From: Neovahlkampfia damariscottae
Lineage: Eukaryota > Heterolobosea > Selenaionea > Neovahlkampfiida > Neovahlkampfiidae
DNA: 64,000 bases
Reading direction: 5' to 3'
Assembly: GCA_016618085.1 (NCBI GenBank)
Contig: JABLTG010000057.1
Location: 37,942 to 101,941 of the forward strand
In this document: positions 1-11,488 of the stretch, one piece after another
Layout of the letters: each line of letters begins with the position of its first letter
How positions within the stretch are numbered: the stretch's first letter is position 1
Translations under genes and position numbers: made by a program
The notes under the pieces: model-generated
What the model was told of the DNA's origin: nothing
Seen by the model: only the letters and a program-made list of their open reading frames with translations
Database searches by the model: none

Positions 1-1566
1 TGAGATTCAAATGTTATTGTTGAAGTTATAGAAAAATATTTTTCAAATTTTAAAGAAGGTGTAAATACAGCACCATAAGTACCATATTTTTTCATTTTTT
101 TAATATAATTATTTAAACAACCACCTTGTTCAAATGAAAATTTTAAATTCAATTCTTGAAGAATTGCATCAACAAAATTTTGACAACTACCTTCAAATTG
201 AGACATTGGATTAGATTTATATTCATAATTAATATTCCATTCACAAATTATTTTTGATAATGATTTTACTAAATCAGTTAAATCAGAATTTAAAATTGGT
301 ATTTCTTGAATATCAACTGAAAAAAAACTTTGATGACTTTTCATCACTTTTTTTGGAATACATAAAGAACTATCATTCCATTCTAAATAAAATGGACCAA
401 CTATTAATGCTGTATGAAAAAGACCATATTCAAATGATTTTGGTTTTGCAAAATTAATAAAAGGAGAAAATATTTTTCTGAGAGTTTCATTCGTTTTGAT
501 ATTTGTAATTACTAATTTTACTTTTAATTTCTTTTCAAATAATATTTCATTTGATATATTTTGTTCATTTTCATCTGTTGAATCAACAGTTTTTAATGTC
601 TCTTTTAATTGTTTGACTAATTTATAAACACTTTCATCATTCGTACTTAAATAAGTATTTCTTAATGATTTTTCAGTAGCTAATGATTTTGATAATTCAA
701 AAATTTGATCTAAATCATTAGATTTTGTTGTTTTCTTTAATTTATTCGCAATTTTATAAGTTGCAAAATCAAAAGCTATAAACTGGTTTAATTTAATTAA
801 ATATTTTACATTTTGATAATTTCAATTCAGAAATTACTTTTAATACAATTGGTATCATTGATTGTTTCACACCAAATCTTTTTAAAATTCCTTCATCCAA
901 TAAATCTAAAATAGATCCATTAATTTCGCTATCCATAAATATTTCTTGAACATGTTTTACATCTTCTTTATTTTCTGTTAATGATAACACTAATACAATC
1001 CAATCTAATGTATAAGAAACATTCCAATGAGTAAAATCTAAAAAGTAAAGGGTAATAATATTTAATTTATGTTTACGATGAAGTTCAATAAATTCTTCAA
1101 AAGAGTGATGAAATCTAGCATCATCTTCACTTACATTTGAACTATTAAATATATGTGGGAATTTTAACCCTAAAGTTGATTGATTGGGTGTTGATTTTGT
1201 TTTTACACGTGATTTAATTGATATTTTACATTTTTCAAATGATTTTTTCCATAATTCAGATTCTTTTAAATCATTTGAATTTAACTCTAAATTTTTTGAT
1301 GCATTCAGTATTATGAAAAAAACAAATTTTTTTTTTTTCACATCAAAATCAAAATTAATTGTTGTATTTTTTTCAATTTTATAATCATTTATCCAAATAT
1401 TGCTTGCTTTTATTTTTTCATATCTCAAGAATATTTCTTTGTTTTCCGTTTGTTTTACCAAGTAAAAATGATATTTTTTTGATGTCTTTAAGCCAAGTTT
1501 TGATGTTGTTATAAGAGATAGTTCACTTTGACAAAGAATTTTTTCTTTCTCTTTTTCATTTTCCAT
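1..1566 (-). CDS. SAM-domain protein, 3' part outside window
   Basis: The gene runs off the left edge. The start ATG is at 1566-1564; the longer reading from 1569 uses GTG and is not needed. Residues of about 190-255 of exon 1 look like a sterile alpha motif (WIVLVLSLT, then INGSILDLLDEGILKRFGV), a helical protein-interaction domain. A 34-nt intron (GTAAAA to TATAG, about 778-811) joins exon 1 to a second open frame that continues to position 1 with no stop. That second part is lysine- and serine-rich and matches no family I recognise. Function beyond protein binding is unknown. The gene is divergent from the aminopeptidase at 1638 with 71 nt between the start codons. SAM call moderately sure; overall role unsure. 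Confidence 0.7.
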
Positions 1567-1600
1567 CACACTGAAAGTCGTTGAGTGTTAAACAAATTGA

Positions 1601-1605
1601 CCAAT
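1601..1605. promoter_or_regulatory. CCAAT element between divergent genes
   Basis: TTGACCAAT lies about 32-34 nt from both the 1566 (minus) and the 1638 (plus) start codons. It is one of the recurrent elements of this window. It is the reason the plus gene is started at the ATG at 1638 and not at upstream non-ATG codons. Confidence 0.5.
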
Positions 1606-1637
1606 TAAATTCTACTAGCATTTTCCTTCTTTTGTTA

Positions 1638-3552
1638 ATGGACCCAAACAGTTGTTCAAATATTCATCAAATCAAAATTTTAAACTTAGATTTAAATTTG
1701 AAAGTTAATTTTGATACCAAAGAACTTTCAGGTTTTGTTGAAATCAAAGCAAAATGTTTAGAAAAAAATATAAAAACCATTTCTTTGGACATTAGAAAAT
1801 TAAACATTGAAAAAGTAGAATCTTCAAAAAAGAAAGAGTTATCTTATGAAATTATTGATAAAACTGAATTAGGTTCAAATTTAAAAATTGATATTTCTTC
1901 AATTGTCACTGAAGAAGAGTCATTTTCAATTTTTGTTTTTTATAGAACAAGATCAGATGGAGAAGCTATTCAATGGTTATCACCAAAACAAACAATTGGA
2001 AAAAAATATCCTTATTTATTTTCTCAATGTCAAGCAATTCATGCCAGAACAATGTATAAACAAAACACATTTTAAACATTTTAGGATACCATGTTTCGAT
2101 ACACCTTCTGCAAAAGCACCATATACAGCAAAAATAACATGTCAAAAACCACTTGTTGTTGTAATGAGTGCAGAAAATATCAAAACTGAAGAAATTAATG
2201 ATAAAGAAATAACTTATCATTTTTCACAAGATATTCCAATTCCATCATATTTGATTGCAATAGGTGTTGGTAAATTAGAAAAAATACAAATTGGACCAAG
2301 ATCAGTTGTATGGTCAGAAAAAGAAATGTTGGAAAAATCAAAATTTGAATTCTCTCAAACAGAAGAATTTTTAAAAATTGCAGAATCATTTTTGATTCCT
2401 TATCAATGGAAAAACTATGATTTATTATTATTACCACCTTCTTTTCCATATGGTGGAATGGAAAATACAGCATTGACATTTGTAACACCAACATTATTAG
2501 CAGGAGATAGAAGTTTAGCCAATGTTGTTGCGCATGAAATCTCACATTCATGGTCTGGAAATTTAGTAACTAATACAACTTGGGAACATTTTTGGTTAAA
2601 TGAAGGGTTTACTGTTTATCTTGAAAGAAGAATTTTATCAAGAATGATATCACAAGAATATGCTGAATTTCATTCAATTTTAGGTTTAAAATCATTAAAA
2701 AAAGATATTGAAAATCAAATTGAAAATGGTCATGAAGATTATACAAAAATGATCCCAAAGTAATTTTCATTGGTTCTAATCAAAAGTTTAAAAAATGTTG
2801 ATCCAGATGATGTTTTTTCAAGAGTACCTTATGAAAAAGGATTTAACTTTTTATATTATTTGACAACTATTGTAGGTGGATTTGATATTTTTGAAAAATT
2901 TCTTTCAACCTATTTTAATGAAGTAAGTAATTTCATATTTAAAGGAAATAGTTTAAATTTAAATGTTTAACAAGTGATGAATTCAAAACTTATTTTTTGA
3001 ATTATTTCAAAAATATTAATGAAATTAAAGAAATTGATTGGAATTCTTGGTTTTATTCAACTGGAATGCCTCCTGTTCAAAACAAATTTAATGATATTTT
3101 ATCAAAAAATTCAATTGAATTGGCGTCTCGTTGGTCAAAAAATCAAAATGATAATTTTTCAAAAAATGACTTAGAAAATTGGTCAACTATTCAAATATGT
3201 AATTAATTTATTAATTTAATTATTTTACTCAGTATATTTTCTTGAACAATTTTTTGAATCATCAAATATTGATGATAATTTTTTAGAAAGATTAGATGAA
3301 ATTTATTCATTTTCAACAAAAAATTTTGAAATTAAATTTCAATATTTTATGTTATGTCTTAAATTTGATTATAAAAAAATTATCCCTTTAGTTGAACAAA
3401 TGTTGAGCGAACAAGGTAGAATGAAATTTGTTCGTCCACTTTATCGTTCTTTAAAGAAATTAGATAAACAAATAGCAAATGATATTTTTAATAAATATAA
3501 AGATACCTATCATGGAATAGCTTCAAAAATGATTGAAAATGATTTAAAATAA
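1638..3552 (+). CDS. LTA4H: Leukotriene A4 hydrolase-type M1 aminopeptidase
   Basis: Zinc metallopeptidase of the M1 family, LTA4H/arginyl-aminopeptidase branch, expected in the cytosol. Seen: QWLSPKQT..YPYLFSQCQAIH, the substrate motif PYGGMENTALTFV, the zinc site HEISHSWSGN followed 18 residues later by the glutamate of WLNEG, the VPYEKGF segment, and the helical C-terminal domain ending in EQGRMKFVRPLYRSLKKLD. Four introns of 31, 27, 29 and 34 nt (2054-2084, 2760-2786, 2923-2951, 3199-3232) restore the family sequence exactly at each joint. Length (about 600 residues) is normal. The start is the ATG at 1638. Whether it also has epoxide hydrolase activity cannot be told from sequence alone. 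Confidence 0.95.
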
Positions 3553-3622
3553 ATCTATTTGCTATTTTTTTTTCCACCTATCAAAAATCGACGTTTGTTT
3601 TTCTTTGAATTTGAGAACAAGA

Positions 3623-4739
3623 ATGAAAACGATTTTATTTTTAGTTTTTTTAGTTGTCATTACTTTGGCTCAAGAAAAAACACAAGAAGATCCTCCTTTA
3701 AAGGTAGAAAGGGTAAAAGAAATGTCGGTTGAAGATTTCTTGTACAAACATGCTCATAAAAGACAACCTGTTATATTTGAAGGAATAGTTGACAAATGGA
3801 ATGCCATGAAAAAATGGGATTTTGATTTTTTTTCAAAAAATTACGGAAACTTGAAAGTACCAGTTTTCAAAAATCCAGGTATGTAAATTGAGTGACACTA
3901 ACTATACCATGAAGGTATTTTCATTACTTTTAGTACTTAAACTATTTCTGAAAAGCAACTGACAAAATCAAAGTCAAAGTCAGAAAATTGAAAAATTTTC
4001 TTAAAAAATTACCTAAAAAAAGGATAGTATCACATTACCAATTTTCTAAAACCATGCCATCTCTATTAAAAGATATTGGTAAAACACCAATTTATTTCAT
4101 CGGTAAGTAATCTTTAAAAATGTAAAATAAAAAAAGGAAACTTTTTTGAATTATTTGCCAAATACAAAATATTACAAACACCTTTTGATTTTGTTTGAAT
4201 TTAAATTTATTTTAATATTCTTCAAAAAGAAATATTTATTTATTGGAGGTGAAAATGCTAATATTGGATTAAGAAGAAATATTTATGCAACAAATGGATG
4301 GAATGTAATTATAAAAGGTGAACAAGAATGGACATTAATACCACCAAGATATTCAAAATTAATTAGAAATGATCCAACTATTGATATAAAAGATTTCAAA
4401 AAAATTAAAATAATAACAAAACCAGGTGATGTTTTATTTATACCTGGAAGATGGCATTTTAAAGTTAAAACATTAAAACCATCCATTTATTTAGAATTTA
4501 ATTATGTTGATGGTTCAAATTTTCATTCAAGTTTTAATTCAATTTTACATGATTATAAATCATTTGATGTTAAATATATTAGACAATTACAAAAGAGATT
4601 TCATTCAAAAGAGATTAATGAAAATTTAAATTTATATTCAAAAATAGCAGAATATTCAGGACATGGTCAAGATGATTTTATTAAGAGTTTTATTTTAAAT
4701 GATGGTGATAAAAGAGTAGAAAAAAAAGTTGAACTATAA
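3623..4739 (+). CDS. JmjC/cupin-8-like secretory protein lacking the HxD iron site
   Basis: The protein opens with a signal peptide (MKTILFLVFLVVITLAQ). It continues with a JmjC/cupin-8 fold: VEDFLYKHAHKRQPVIFEG, VSHYQFSKTMPSLL, GENANIGLRRNIYATNGW, IKGEQEWTLIPP, PGDVLFIPGRWHFKV. In active Fe(II)/2-oxoglutarate hydroxylases the stretch before GW carries HxD; here it reads RRN, so two of three iron ligands appear lost, while the distal His (GRWHF) remains. The last residues, KKVEL, resemble a KDEL-type ER-retrieval tail. Introns: 77 nt (3879-3955, the one long intron measured here), 34 nt (4103-4136) and 37 nt (4193-4229). I predict an ER-lumen pseudo-enzyme or a hydroxylase with unusual ligands. 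No CCAAT element lies upstream; it follows LTA4H by 70 nt on the same strand. Confidence 0.75.
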
Positions 4740-4753
4740 TAAATATATATCAT

Positions 4754-5772
4754 TTATTCAGTTCGATAAAATGTAACTTCTTTTTGTTTAAAATACCTTC
4801 GTCCTTTCATATCTAATAATGCCAAATGAATAAAGTATTTTACTGAAAATTTGTTGTTTACGTTTGAATTACTTGTTGTTAGTTTCCAAGGTTCAATTGC
4901 GTTTAATTGAATTCTAACTGGAATTACTTCATCTTTTGCAGGTGTTCCATCAATAATTTCAAATTTATAAAGATATTCTTGTTCTGTATATTCAGAATCA
5001 CCAACACCTGCTGTTTCTTTACGAATTAAAGATACTTCTGCTTTATCAATTTTAACGTTGACCAAATAAAATTTCAACTTTCCATAAATAACTCCATTAT
5101 TCAAATCTAAAAAGGCATTTTCATATCGAATTGAAAGTAACACAATTTTTTCAAGACCAACTTCCTATTTAAAATTACATTTAGTTGATACAAAATATTT
5201 ACCATATTAATACCAGGATCAAGTCCACTTGGAATAGGTGAAAGACAATGTACCCAAAACTCTTGTTCTTTAACAATTGAAAATAAAGTTCTTGATATAG
5301 TAACTCTTAAATAATATCTAACATCTGCATTTGATCCACGATATGATTCATATTCTTTTTCAACTGTTTTAAATGAAAAATCAAGTGGAACTTGTGTTCC
5401 TTGTTCTTTCCATTCAATTGTACCAGGTGGTAATAATTCTTTTGAAAGATTTGTAAATGTGAAAACTTGTTTTCCTTCATGATAAAGAACTTGAATATTT
5501 GTGTTAACTTTATTTTTTTTATTTTTACCTATTTCTCCAATCAACTCAATTTTAATACCATTATGATCAAATGTTTTTTCAGGTGATAAAATTACTTGTC
5601 CAATAACTGAATCTTCTTGATGTAAAACTGTAAATTCTTGTTCTTGATTTCCAAAAGTATCATTTTTATCATCATAATGAATTGGTTTATAATTTGAATT
5701 GATTTTAAAATTGATTTTACAAGGTACAGCTGTTGAAGTTACATAATTCGAAATTTTTCCAAAGAAACTCAT
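4754..5772 (-). CDS. VPS26: Retromer subunit VPS26
   Basis: Arrestin-like subunit of the retromer, which recycles cargo from endosomes to Golgi or plasma membrane. Seen: VIGQVILSPEKTFDHNGIKIELIG, the middle strand LPPGTIEWKEQGTQVPLDF, SNADVRYYLRVTISR, the HCLSP segment, and the C-terminal half with IDKAEVSLIRKETAGVG, EIIDGTPAKDEVIPVRI and FSVKYFIHLALLDMKGRRYFKQKE. One 38-nt intron (5165-5202) joins the halves; the resulting reading NMEVGLEKI matches the family. Length about 325 residues, normal. Stop lies 14 nt from the stop of the convergent JmjC gene. A Rab7 gene, whose product recruits retromer in other eukaryotes, is elsewhere in the window. Confidence 0.95.
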
Positions 5773-5775
5773 CTT

Positions 5776-5780
5776 CCAAT
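5776..5780. promoter_or_regulatory. CCAAT element at VPS26 start
   Basis: CCAAT on the plus strand, 3 nt upstream of the VPS26 ATG; another CCAAT at about 5951-5955 precedes the F-box/Kelch gene. Confidence 0.4.
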
Positions 5781-6008
5781 AATTTGCTCCTTGTTGCTTA
5801 TTTGTTGGAAATTAAAAATCAATTTGATTGGATTAAAAATTTTGGAATGTTTAAAAATCTTTCATACTCTCGATGAAACACAGGAAAAAATAGAAATAAA
5901 TTGTGTTGACTATGTGGATCAATTTAAAATTAAAATAGATTTTTCCAGTCCAATAGTTTTAGAGATCAATAAAATATGAACAAATAGTTTTTCAACAAAT
6001 TCAAAAAA

Positions 6009-7344
6009 ATGATTTCTTGCTTCACAATTCAAGAAGATATTTCAAATTTTATTCAACTTTCAGATGACTGTTTATTCCAAATATTTTTATTTTTACAAAC
6101 AAAAGATAGTAACTTTCCAATGACTCATTCATTTTTTAGTTTTGAAAATTCAAAAAGTTTCAAAAGAATTCTTTCAAATTTTAATTAAAAATAATTTTTG
6201 GTGGATCCACGATAATTTAAAAGAAACAAATATTTTTAATAGGTTCAACTTTAATTATTTAAATTATTTAAACTTCAAATTTAATTTTTCAGAAAAAAGA
6301 AAAATTAAAAATTATACTGGAATTAAACCAAGTCCAAGATTTAGACATACTTTGACACTATTTAAGAACAAAATCATAATCATTGGTTCAAAAATTAAAA
6401 TTTAATTAATTTTTTAAAGGAGGAGATATAAAAGGTGTACAAACTGAAAGTGGGGTATTCATCTATGATATAGTAAATAAAAACTTTATAGAAAAATATA
6501 TTGCCAACAAACCATTGGGTATTTCAAAACATACAGCAAATTTATATTCAACAAATAAAGAAAATAATTCAATATTAATTTTTGGAGGTATAATTGATTA
6601 TCATATGTCAAATAGTTTATATTCTTTAAATTTAAATAATTTTGAATGGAGAAAATTAATCTTAGAAAGTAATAATTCTATACCAAAATTTAAAAATCAT
6701 ATTTCAATCTTAAGGAATGATGAATTGTTTATATTTTTTGGTTATAAAATGAATCACAGATCAAATCAAATAGAAAATGGAAATATTTATAAAATTGATT
6801 TGAAAAATTTGAAGTTTGAAAAAATTAAAACAATTGGAATAAAACCCAAAAATAGAATTGGATCAACTTATCAATTATTAAAAGATAAGGAAAATGTTTT
6901 ATTTTTTGGTGGTGGAATATTTGATTTTAATGAATCTTGGAATGAATATTATCATGATATTTTGATTTTTAATTTGAAAAGTTATGAATGGAAAACAATT
7001 GAAATTGATTCATTTCATTATCGACCATTGGGATCAACTTTTTGTTCTTCTTTTTTATTTAAGGAATTTTTTTTTATTTTTGGTGGTGGATACAAAGGAA
7101 ATAAAGTTTCAAATAAGTTATCTATTTTAAATTTAGTTGAAATGAAGTGGATAAAACCAAATTCAAGAATTCAAAGGAAATTTAATTTAATTGGTGATTC
7201 AATGGAAACTATAATTTGGAATGATCAAAAATTGGTATGACCCTTTTCTTGATTTTAACCATCTGTCAGATCATATTTGGTGGATTTTTGATTTTTCCAA
7301 AAAATGATTTTTTTGAAGTTGAAATTATGTCCAATCAAAGTTAA
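6009..7344 (+). CDS. F-box and Kelch-repeat protein
   Basis: Likely substrate receptor of an SCF-type ubiquitin ligase. The N-terminus is an F-box once a 31-nt intron (6109-6139) is removed: LSDDCLFQIFLFLQTKDILK, then VSKEFFQILIKNNFWW. It is followed by Kelch-type repeats marked by paired glycines and aromatic residues (PRFRHTLTLF, IIIGG, ILIFGGIIDYH, VLFFGGGIFDF, FFIFGGGYKG, IIFGG). Further introns: 6386-6419 (34 nt, donor GTTCAA) and 7235-7270 (36 nt), the latter recovering a last short exon ending EVEIMSNQS. About 410 residues. The target is unknown. Stop lies 8 nt from the stop of the convergent SND3 gene. Confidence 0.85.
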
Positions 7345-7352
7345 AGAAGATT

Positions 7353-7892
7353 TTATTTTTTCTTTTTTTTTTCTTTTTCTTTTTCTTTTTCTCCTTCTTG
7401 AAGACCTTCTGTTTTTTCTTGAATCCAATTTTGCATCCAACCTTGTTCAATTTTGAAAGGTCTTTGTAAATCACCTTTTCCTTCATTTCCAAAAAGATGA
7501 ATTTTAATAATCTTTTCTCCTATTAAAGTCATTGGTGTCATAACCATTTGAATACCAAAATGACGAACTGCTTGCCATTTATACCAAACAAAAAATGAAA
7601 TAGCCGCTGGCATTAATGTTTTTGTAGCTAATTCTTTCAATTGAGAGAAATCATATTCTTTTTGAGTCATTTTTTGACTTGGTTTTCCAAGACTTGCTTC
7701 TGTTATAATTTCAACATCTTCTACATTTTCACTATTTATTCTAGTGTAAACATAAAGTAAAGCCAAAGCTGTTAATGAGAGAACAGAAACATAACCAATG
7801 ATAAATAATTTCTCAATGTTTGGATTTGTAAAGTCAACTTGATTTAATAAAAGAACAACAGGAAGAACAATAAAACTACGAAGTCCGTCCAT
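7353..7892 (-). CDS. SND3: SND3/PHO88 family ER membrane protein
   Basis: Member of the Pho88 family; the yeast protein works with SND1 and SND2 in SRP-independent targeting of proteins to the ER and was first described in phosphate uptake. Seen: two hydrophobic segments (around residues 8-22 and 33-50), then the family signature EKIIKIHLFGNEGKGDLQRPFKI, close to yeast VKIHLFGKPATGDLKRPFKA-type sequence. The C-terminus is a lysine/glutamate-rich tail. Single exon, 179 residues, normal family length. Converges tightly with the F-box/Kelch gene. Confidence 0.85.
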   Translation of the reverse strand: MDGLRSFIVLPVVLLLNQVDFTNPNIEKLFIIGYVSVLSLTALALLYVYTRINSENVEDVEIITEASLGKPSQKMTQKEYDFSQLKELATKTLMPAAISFFVWYKWQAVRHFGIQMVMTPMTLIGEKIIKIHLFGNEGKGDLQRPFKIEQGWMQNWIQEKTEGLQEGEKEKEKEKKKKK

Positions 7893-7933
7893 TTAATGTG
7901 GTGATGTGTAATTGAAGGTAGGAAAATTAAATC

Positions 7934-7957
7934 ATTGGTGGAATTATTTTATCCAAT
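7934..7957. promoter_or_regulatory. ATTGG and CCAAT pair between divergent genes
   Basis: ATTGG at 7934-7938 lies 41 nt upstream of the SND3 ATG. CCAAT at 7953-7957 lies about 30 nt upstream of the ATG at 7987. Each divergent gene thus has its own copy. Confidence 0.45.
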
Positions 7958-7986
7958 TAAATCAATTTCGGAAAATAACTGAAGTG

Positions 7987-8250
7987 ATGAATGAAAAGAA
8001 AAAAAGAAAATCTGAACTTGGGCAACAAGAAAACAAAAAAATAAAGTTTGATGAATATTCACAGTTCAAACAAAAATTTGAAGAAAAATGGTAAATTTTA
8101 GTTGAGAAAATTAACAAAAAAAAAAGGAAGAAGATAATTATTGAATCAAATGAAATATTGGGTATTAAAACGAAAGAAGATATACCAATAGTTCAATTGA
8201 ATTCCGAAATTGATGAGAAAGAATCTGATGAAGATATGATTTATGTTTGA
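7987..8250 (+). CDS. Small lysine-rich hypothetical protein
   Basis: Two exons joined by a 36-nt intron (8091-8126) give 75 residues. It begins MNEKKKRKSELGQQ and has the stretch FKQKFEEKWKKII, then an acidic tail ending DEKESDEDMIYV. Basic first half, acidic end, no membrane segment, no recognised family; a nuclear or RNA-related role is possible but only guessed. The start is the first ATG; the frame is open further upstream only through non-ATG codons. It converges on the P450 gene, stops 48 nt apart. Confidence 0.6.
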
Positions 8251-8298
8251 ATATACAAAATTGAAAGAGAAATGGCAATAAATGAATCACTGTTAGAA

Positions 8299-9809
8299 TT
8301 ATAATTGTTCAAATCTTTCAAATTTTATTTTTCTTTCCAAAGCAGTAATTAAGAATGAAACTGGAGATTCCACAACATCACCATCATCAACCAAAGTGAA
8401 TTTATATCTTCTCAATAATGCAGACAAAAAGAATTTTTGTTCTGCCAATGAAAAATTATTACCAACACAAACCCGAGATCCAATTGAAAATGGAATCCAA
8501 GCGTAACTAGGAATATCATCTTCCACCCATCTTTCTGGTCTAAATTCTTCAGGATTTTTATAAACTTTATCATTACGATGAAGTGAAAACACATTTACAA
8601 TAGCTAATTTTCCCTTTTGTGCTTTAAATCCACTAATATCAACATCTTTTCCAATTTTTCTATTGATCACTGAAGCAGGAGGAAATAATCTCAAAGTCTC
8701 TTTGATTATCATTAGAATGTAATCAAATTTTTTAGTGATAGCATAATCAAGATCTTTTTCATCTGGACAAATATTTAAAATCTCTTTTCTAGCTTTATCT
8801 TGAACATCTTGATGTTTTGCCAATAATTGAATGATAAAACTTAATGTAGTAGCAGTAGTTTCATGACCAGCAACAAAGAATGCAAATATATTACTTTTTA
8901 ATTCTTCTAATGTCATATTTTCATCTTCAAATGTTGATTTCACCATAAAATCCAACATTGAATTTGATTCTTCTTGTTTTTTCATTTTTTCTTTTGAAAT
9001 TTCAATTAATCTATCTGTTAAATCATCAAATATCCTGATATTTTTTGATAATTTTGAGAGAAATGGAATGCAACTTTTGAGTTTCGAAAATAGAATAATA
9101 ATCATTGCTGATTTCATATCTAATAAACTGCCAACAAGATCATGATACGCAAGTAATTCAGTTTGATTACTATCCAAAACAGAATTAAATTCATGGCCAA
9201 ATATTGTTTTTCCTAACACGTCTAATGTCATATTTTTCATGACTTGATTAAAGTTATCCAAAATACCATCTTTTTTTGAATCAATCAATTGAAATACTGT
9301 TTTTGACTTTTCAATAAAAACATTTGAATAAAGGGATAAATCATAAAATGCTGAACATGTTTAGAAATTGATAACTGGAAACCTGGATCAATACTTTTTC
9401 TTTGACGTTTCCAATCATCACCATTTGCTCCTACCACATGTTTATTTGCAAAAAGGTGTTTAAAGTCATCTGCTACATTTGCTTCCATTGTTAATTTTGG
9501 AAAAGTAGCTGAGTCTGTTAAAATTTTTTTTGCCAACTCTGGTGAGTTTACAGAAATTCCATCCATCCAAAGCATATAACTCATATGTACATTACCATAT
9601 TTTTTATGATTTTCATGAGCAACACGAACTAAAGATTCTTTTTTTCCAAAAGGAAGCATAGCAATAAATGCATCAAAAATTGAAACTCCTTTTATCACTT
9701 CACCTTTTTCATTTGTTACTTTTGAATACTGTTTATACTCAAGAAGTTTGAAAAGAAACAAAAATAAAATGAAAAGTAATATTACTGCACACACAATCAA
9801 GTTCAACAT
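8299..9809 (-). CDS. Cytochrome P450 monooxygenase
   Basis: Heme-thiolate monooxygenase, ER-anchored by an N-terminal hydrophobic helix (residues about 3-20). Seen: WxxxR-type helix C (DDWKRQRKS), TLDVLGKTIFG, the I-helix oxygen-activation site AGHETTATT, ExxR (ETLR) in helix K, FRPERW, and the heme loop FSIGSRVCVG with the axial cysteine. The apparent frame break near 9360 is a 32-nt intron (9351-9382, donor GTTTCC, acceptor TTCAG); splicing gives SIDPAFYDL, the expected family text. About 490 residues, normal. Substrate unknown. ATTGG at 9833-9837 lies 23 nt upstream. Confidence 0.93.
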
Positions 9810-9933
9810 TTCAATCAGCCTCCTGAATAATGATTGGATAACAATTTCTCAATTTCAGAATTGAGCTTTTGTATTCAATTAAACTCCAAATTCTTTTCAA
9901 CCAATTTTTATTATGAATGAAATCCTTTCGATC

Positions 9934-10563
9934 TTAAGGGCGGAATGCCATCATTGAGTATTGTCCAAGTTGAATACATTGTTTTTCTGGAAAGAAACGT
10001 GTTGAAACTCTATCACTCTTGCATTCATTATCTGAATGGACTGAATATTCAAGTCCTCTTTTTTTTTCATTCCAAGCAGACAAAATAGAAACTGATGTTG
10101 AATTTAATTTAATACCTTTAAATAATCCAAGAGTTCTTTTTGAATCTAAACCTGGAGCTGAGCAATGAGCATCAGAAAAATAAATTGTTGTCCCTGTATT
10201 TCTATCACATTTTGTACCACCATGAGAAGTATAAGCGAATCCTTTTGGTTTCAAGTTAGGTTTTCCGCATAAAAACTTGATTGAATTATTTCCAACTCTC
10301 AAACATTTTGTTGAGATGTCTAACTTTCCTTCACAAATTTCACATTTTGAATCACATTTACTGTGTACGGTGGTTTTAGTTGAATCACAAGTATATTTCT
10401 TATATTGGTTGTCATAACCTTTGTAGCAGTTGTTTTGAAAGTAAAGAGTACCTACATATGCTTCTGTAGAACACTCAACATCTGCTGTGAATTGTTTTTG
10501 ATAAGCGTATTGACTTTGAGAAAATACAAAGAGAGCAAAGAGAATAAAAACAAGTACTTTCAT
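9934..10563 (-). CDS. Secreted cysteine-rich protein (copy 1)
   Basis: Signal peptide MKVLVFILFALFVFSQSQ followed by a cysteine-rich domain of about 190 residues in a single exon. The spacing NNCYKG...YTC...HSKCDSKCEIC...KC...FLCGKP closely parallels the protein at 23939-24553, so the two are distant paralogues. No catalytic motif or known domain recognised. Probably extracellular or vacuolar. CCAAT at 10622-10626 lies 58 nt upstream. Function unknown. Confidence 0.75.
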   Translation of the reverse strand: MKVLVFILFALFVFSQSQYAYQKQFTADVECSTEAYVGTLYFQNNCYKGYDNQYKKYTCDSTKTTVHSKCDSKCEICEGKLDISTKCLRVGNNSIKFLCGKPNLKPKGFAYTSHGGTKCDRNTGTTIYFSDAHCSAPGLDSKRTLGLFKGIKLNSTSVSILSAWNEKKRGLEYSVHSDNECKSDRVSTRFFPEKQCIQLGQYSMMAFRP

Positions 10564-10667
10564 TTTTCAAAAGAAAAAAATAACGAATTAAAAACTTTGG
10601 AGCCAACAGATATTTTTCTTTCCAATTTGGAATTGATCAAAGTACTGGGATTATCATAAGAAAATTT

Positions 10668-11465
10668 TTATAAACAAAAGCACAATGTTTCATTATCACC
10701 ATTTGAGTCTTGACTTCCTGGCTGCTTCACATCTTCATCCAAGCCAACTAATAATTTTTAAATTTTCATTTCAAACCTGGTGATGTATTGTCCAACAAAT
10801 TATCGTTTTGAAAAATTTGATAACAAATTTCTTCAAAAGCTTGTTGAATTTTTTCATTTGTTTTTGCACTACATTCAAGAAATAACATTCCATTCTCTTT
10901 CGCAAACATTTCACCCATTTTTCTTGTTACTTGTCTTGTTTCATCCTAAATAATTAAATCAAAAATTAAATTCGAAATACTAAATCTAATTTATAATTAA
11001 AATATCCAAGTTTTCAAACCTATTTTATTTCCAACTAATAATTTGACAACATTATCATAAGTTGCATAAGTTGAAAGTTCTTGCGCCCAATTTTTCATAT
11101 TTTCAAATGATTTTGGATTTGATATATCATACCTAGATAAAATTAATAAGTTTAAAGATTACACCAAGATACATGCTTGAGCTCCTCTATAATAAGAAGA
11201 AGTCAAAGTTCTGAATCTAATAAAAATTAAAAATGAGAGTTTGATACCTTTCTTGACCAGCTGTGTCCCATATAGTTAACTTTAATTTTTTATTTTGTAA
11301 GTTCATATATTTTATTTTAAAATCCACACCAATAGTTGAACCAATTTCTTCAGGAAAATTAGAGCCAGTGAATCGAAGAAGTATTGAAGATTTTCCAACT
11401 CCTGAATCTCCAATAAGTAATACTTTAAATAAATGATCATATTTTTCGTTTGTATTAACACTCAT
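10668..11465 (-). CDS. RAB18: Rab18-type small GTPase with a 5-nt microexon
   Basis: Small GTPase of the Rab18 group (ER-lipid droplet/Golgi traffic elsewhere). Seen: P-loop GDSGVGKSS, effector loop [38 protein letters not shown] and ECSAK. Five introns of 29-35 nt: 11217-11247, 11133-11162, 10986-11019, 10946-10980, 10748-10776. Between the third and fourth lies a 5-nt exon (10981-10985) that completes NKIDL; without it the guanine-binding Asp is lost and the frame breaks. The last exon replaces an early stop and ends ETLCFCL, a CaaX-like tail, as Rab18 also has a CaaX-type end. CCAAT at 11489-11493. Confidence 0.92.
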
Positions 11466-11488
11466 CTTTTTTCTTCAAGTGAAACCCA

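Noticed and set aside
1581-1637. Upstream extension of the LTA4H frame
   Set aside because: It begins at TTG, crosses the CCAAT element, and the ATG at 1638 gives the normal family N-terminus.
9300-9390. Frameshift or pseudogene in the P450
   Set aside because: A 32-nt GT-AG intron restores the family sequence DPAF and all catalytic motifs are present.
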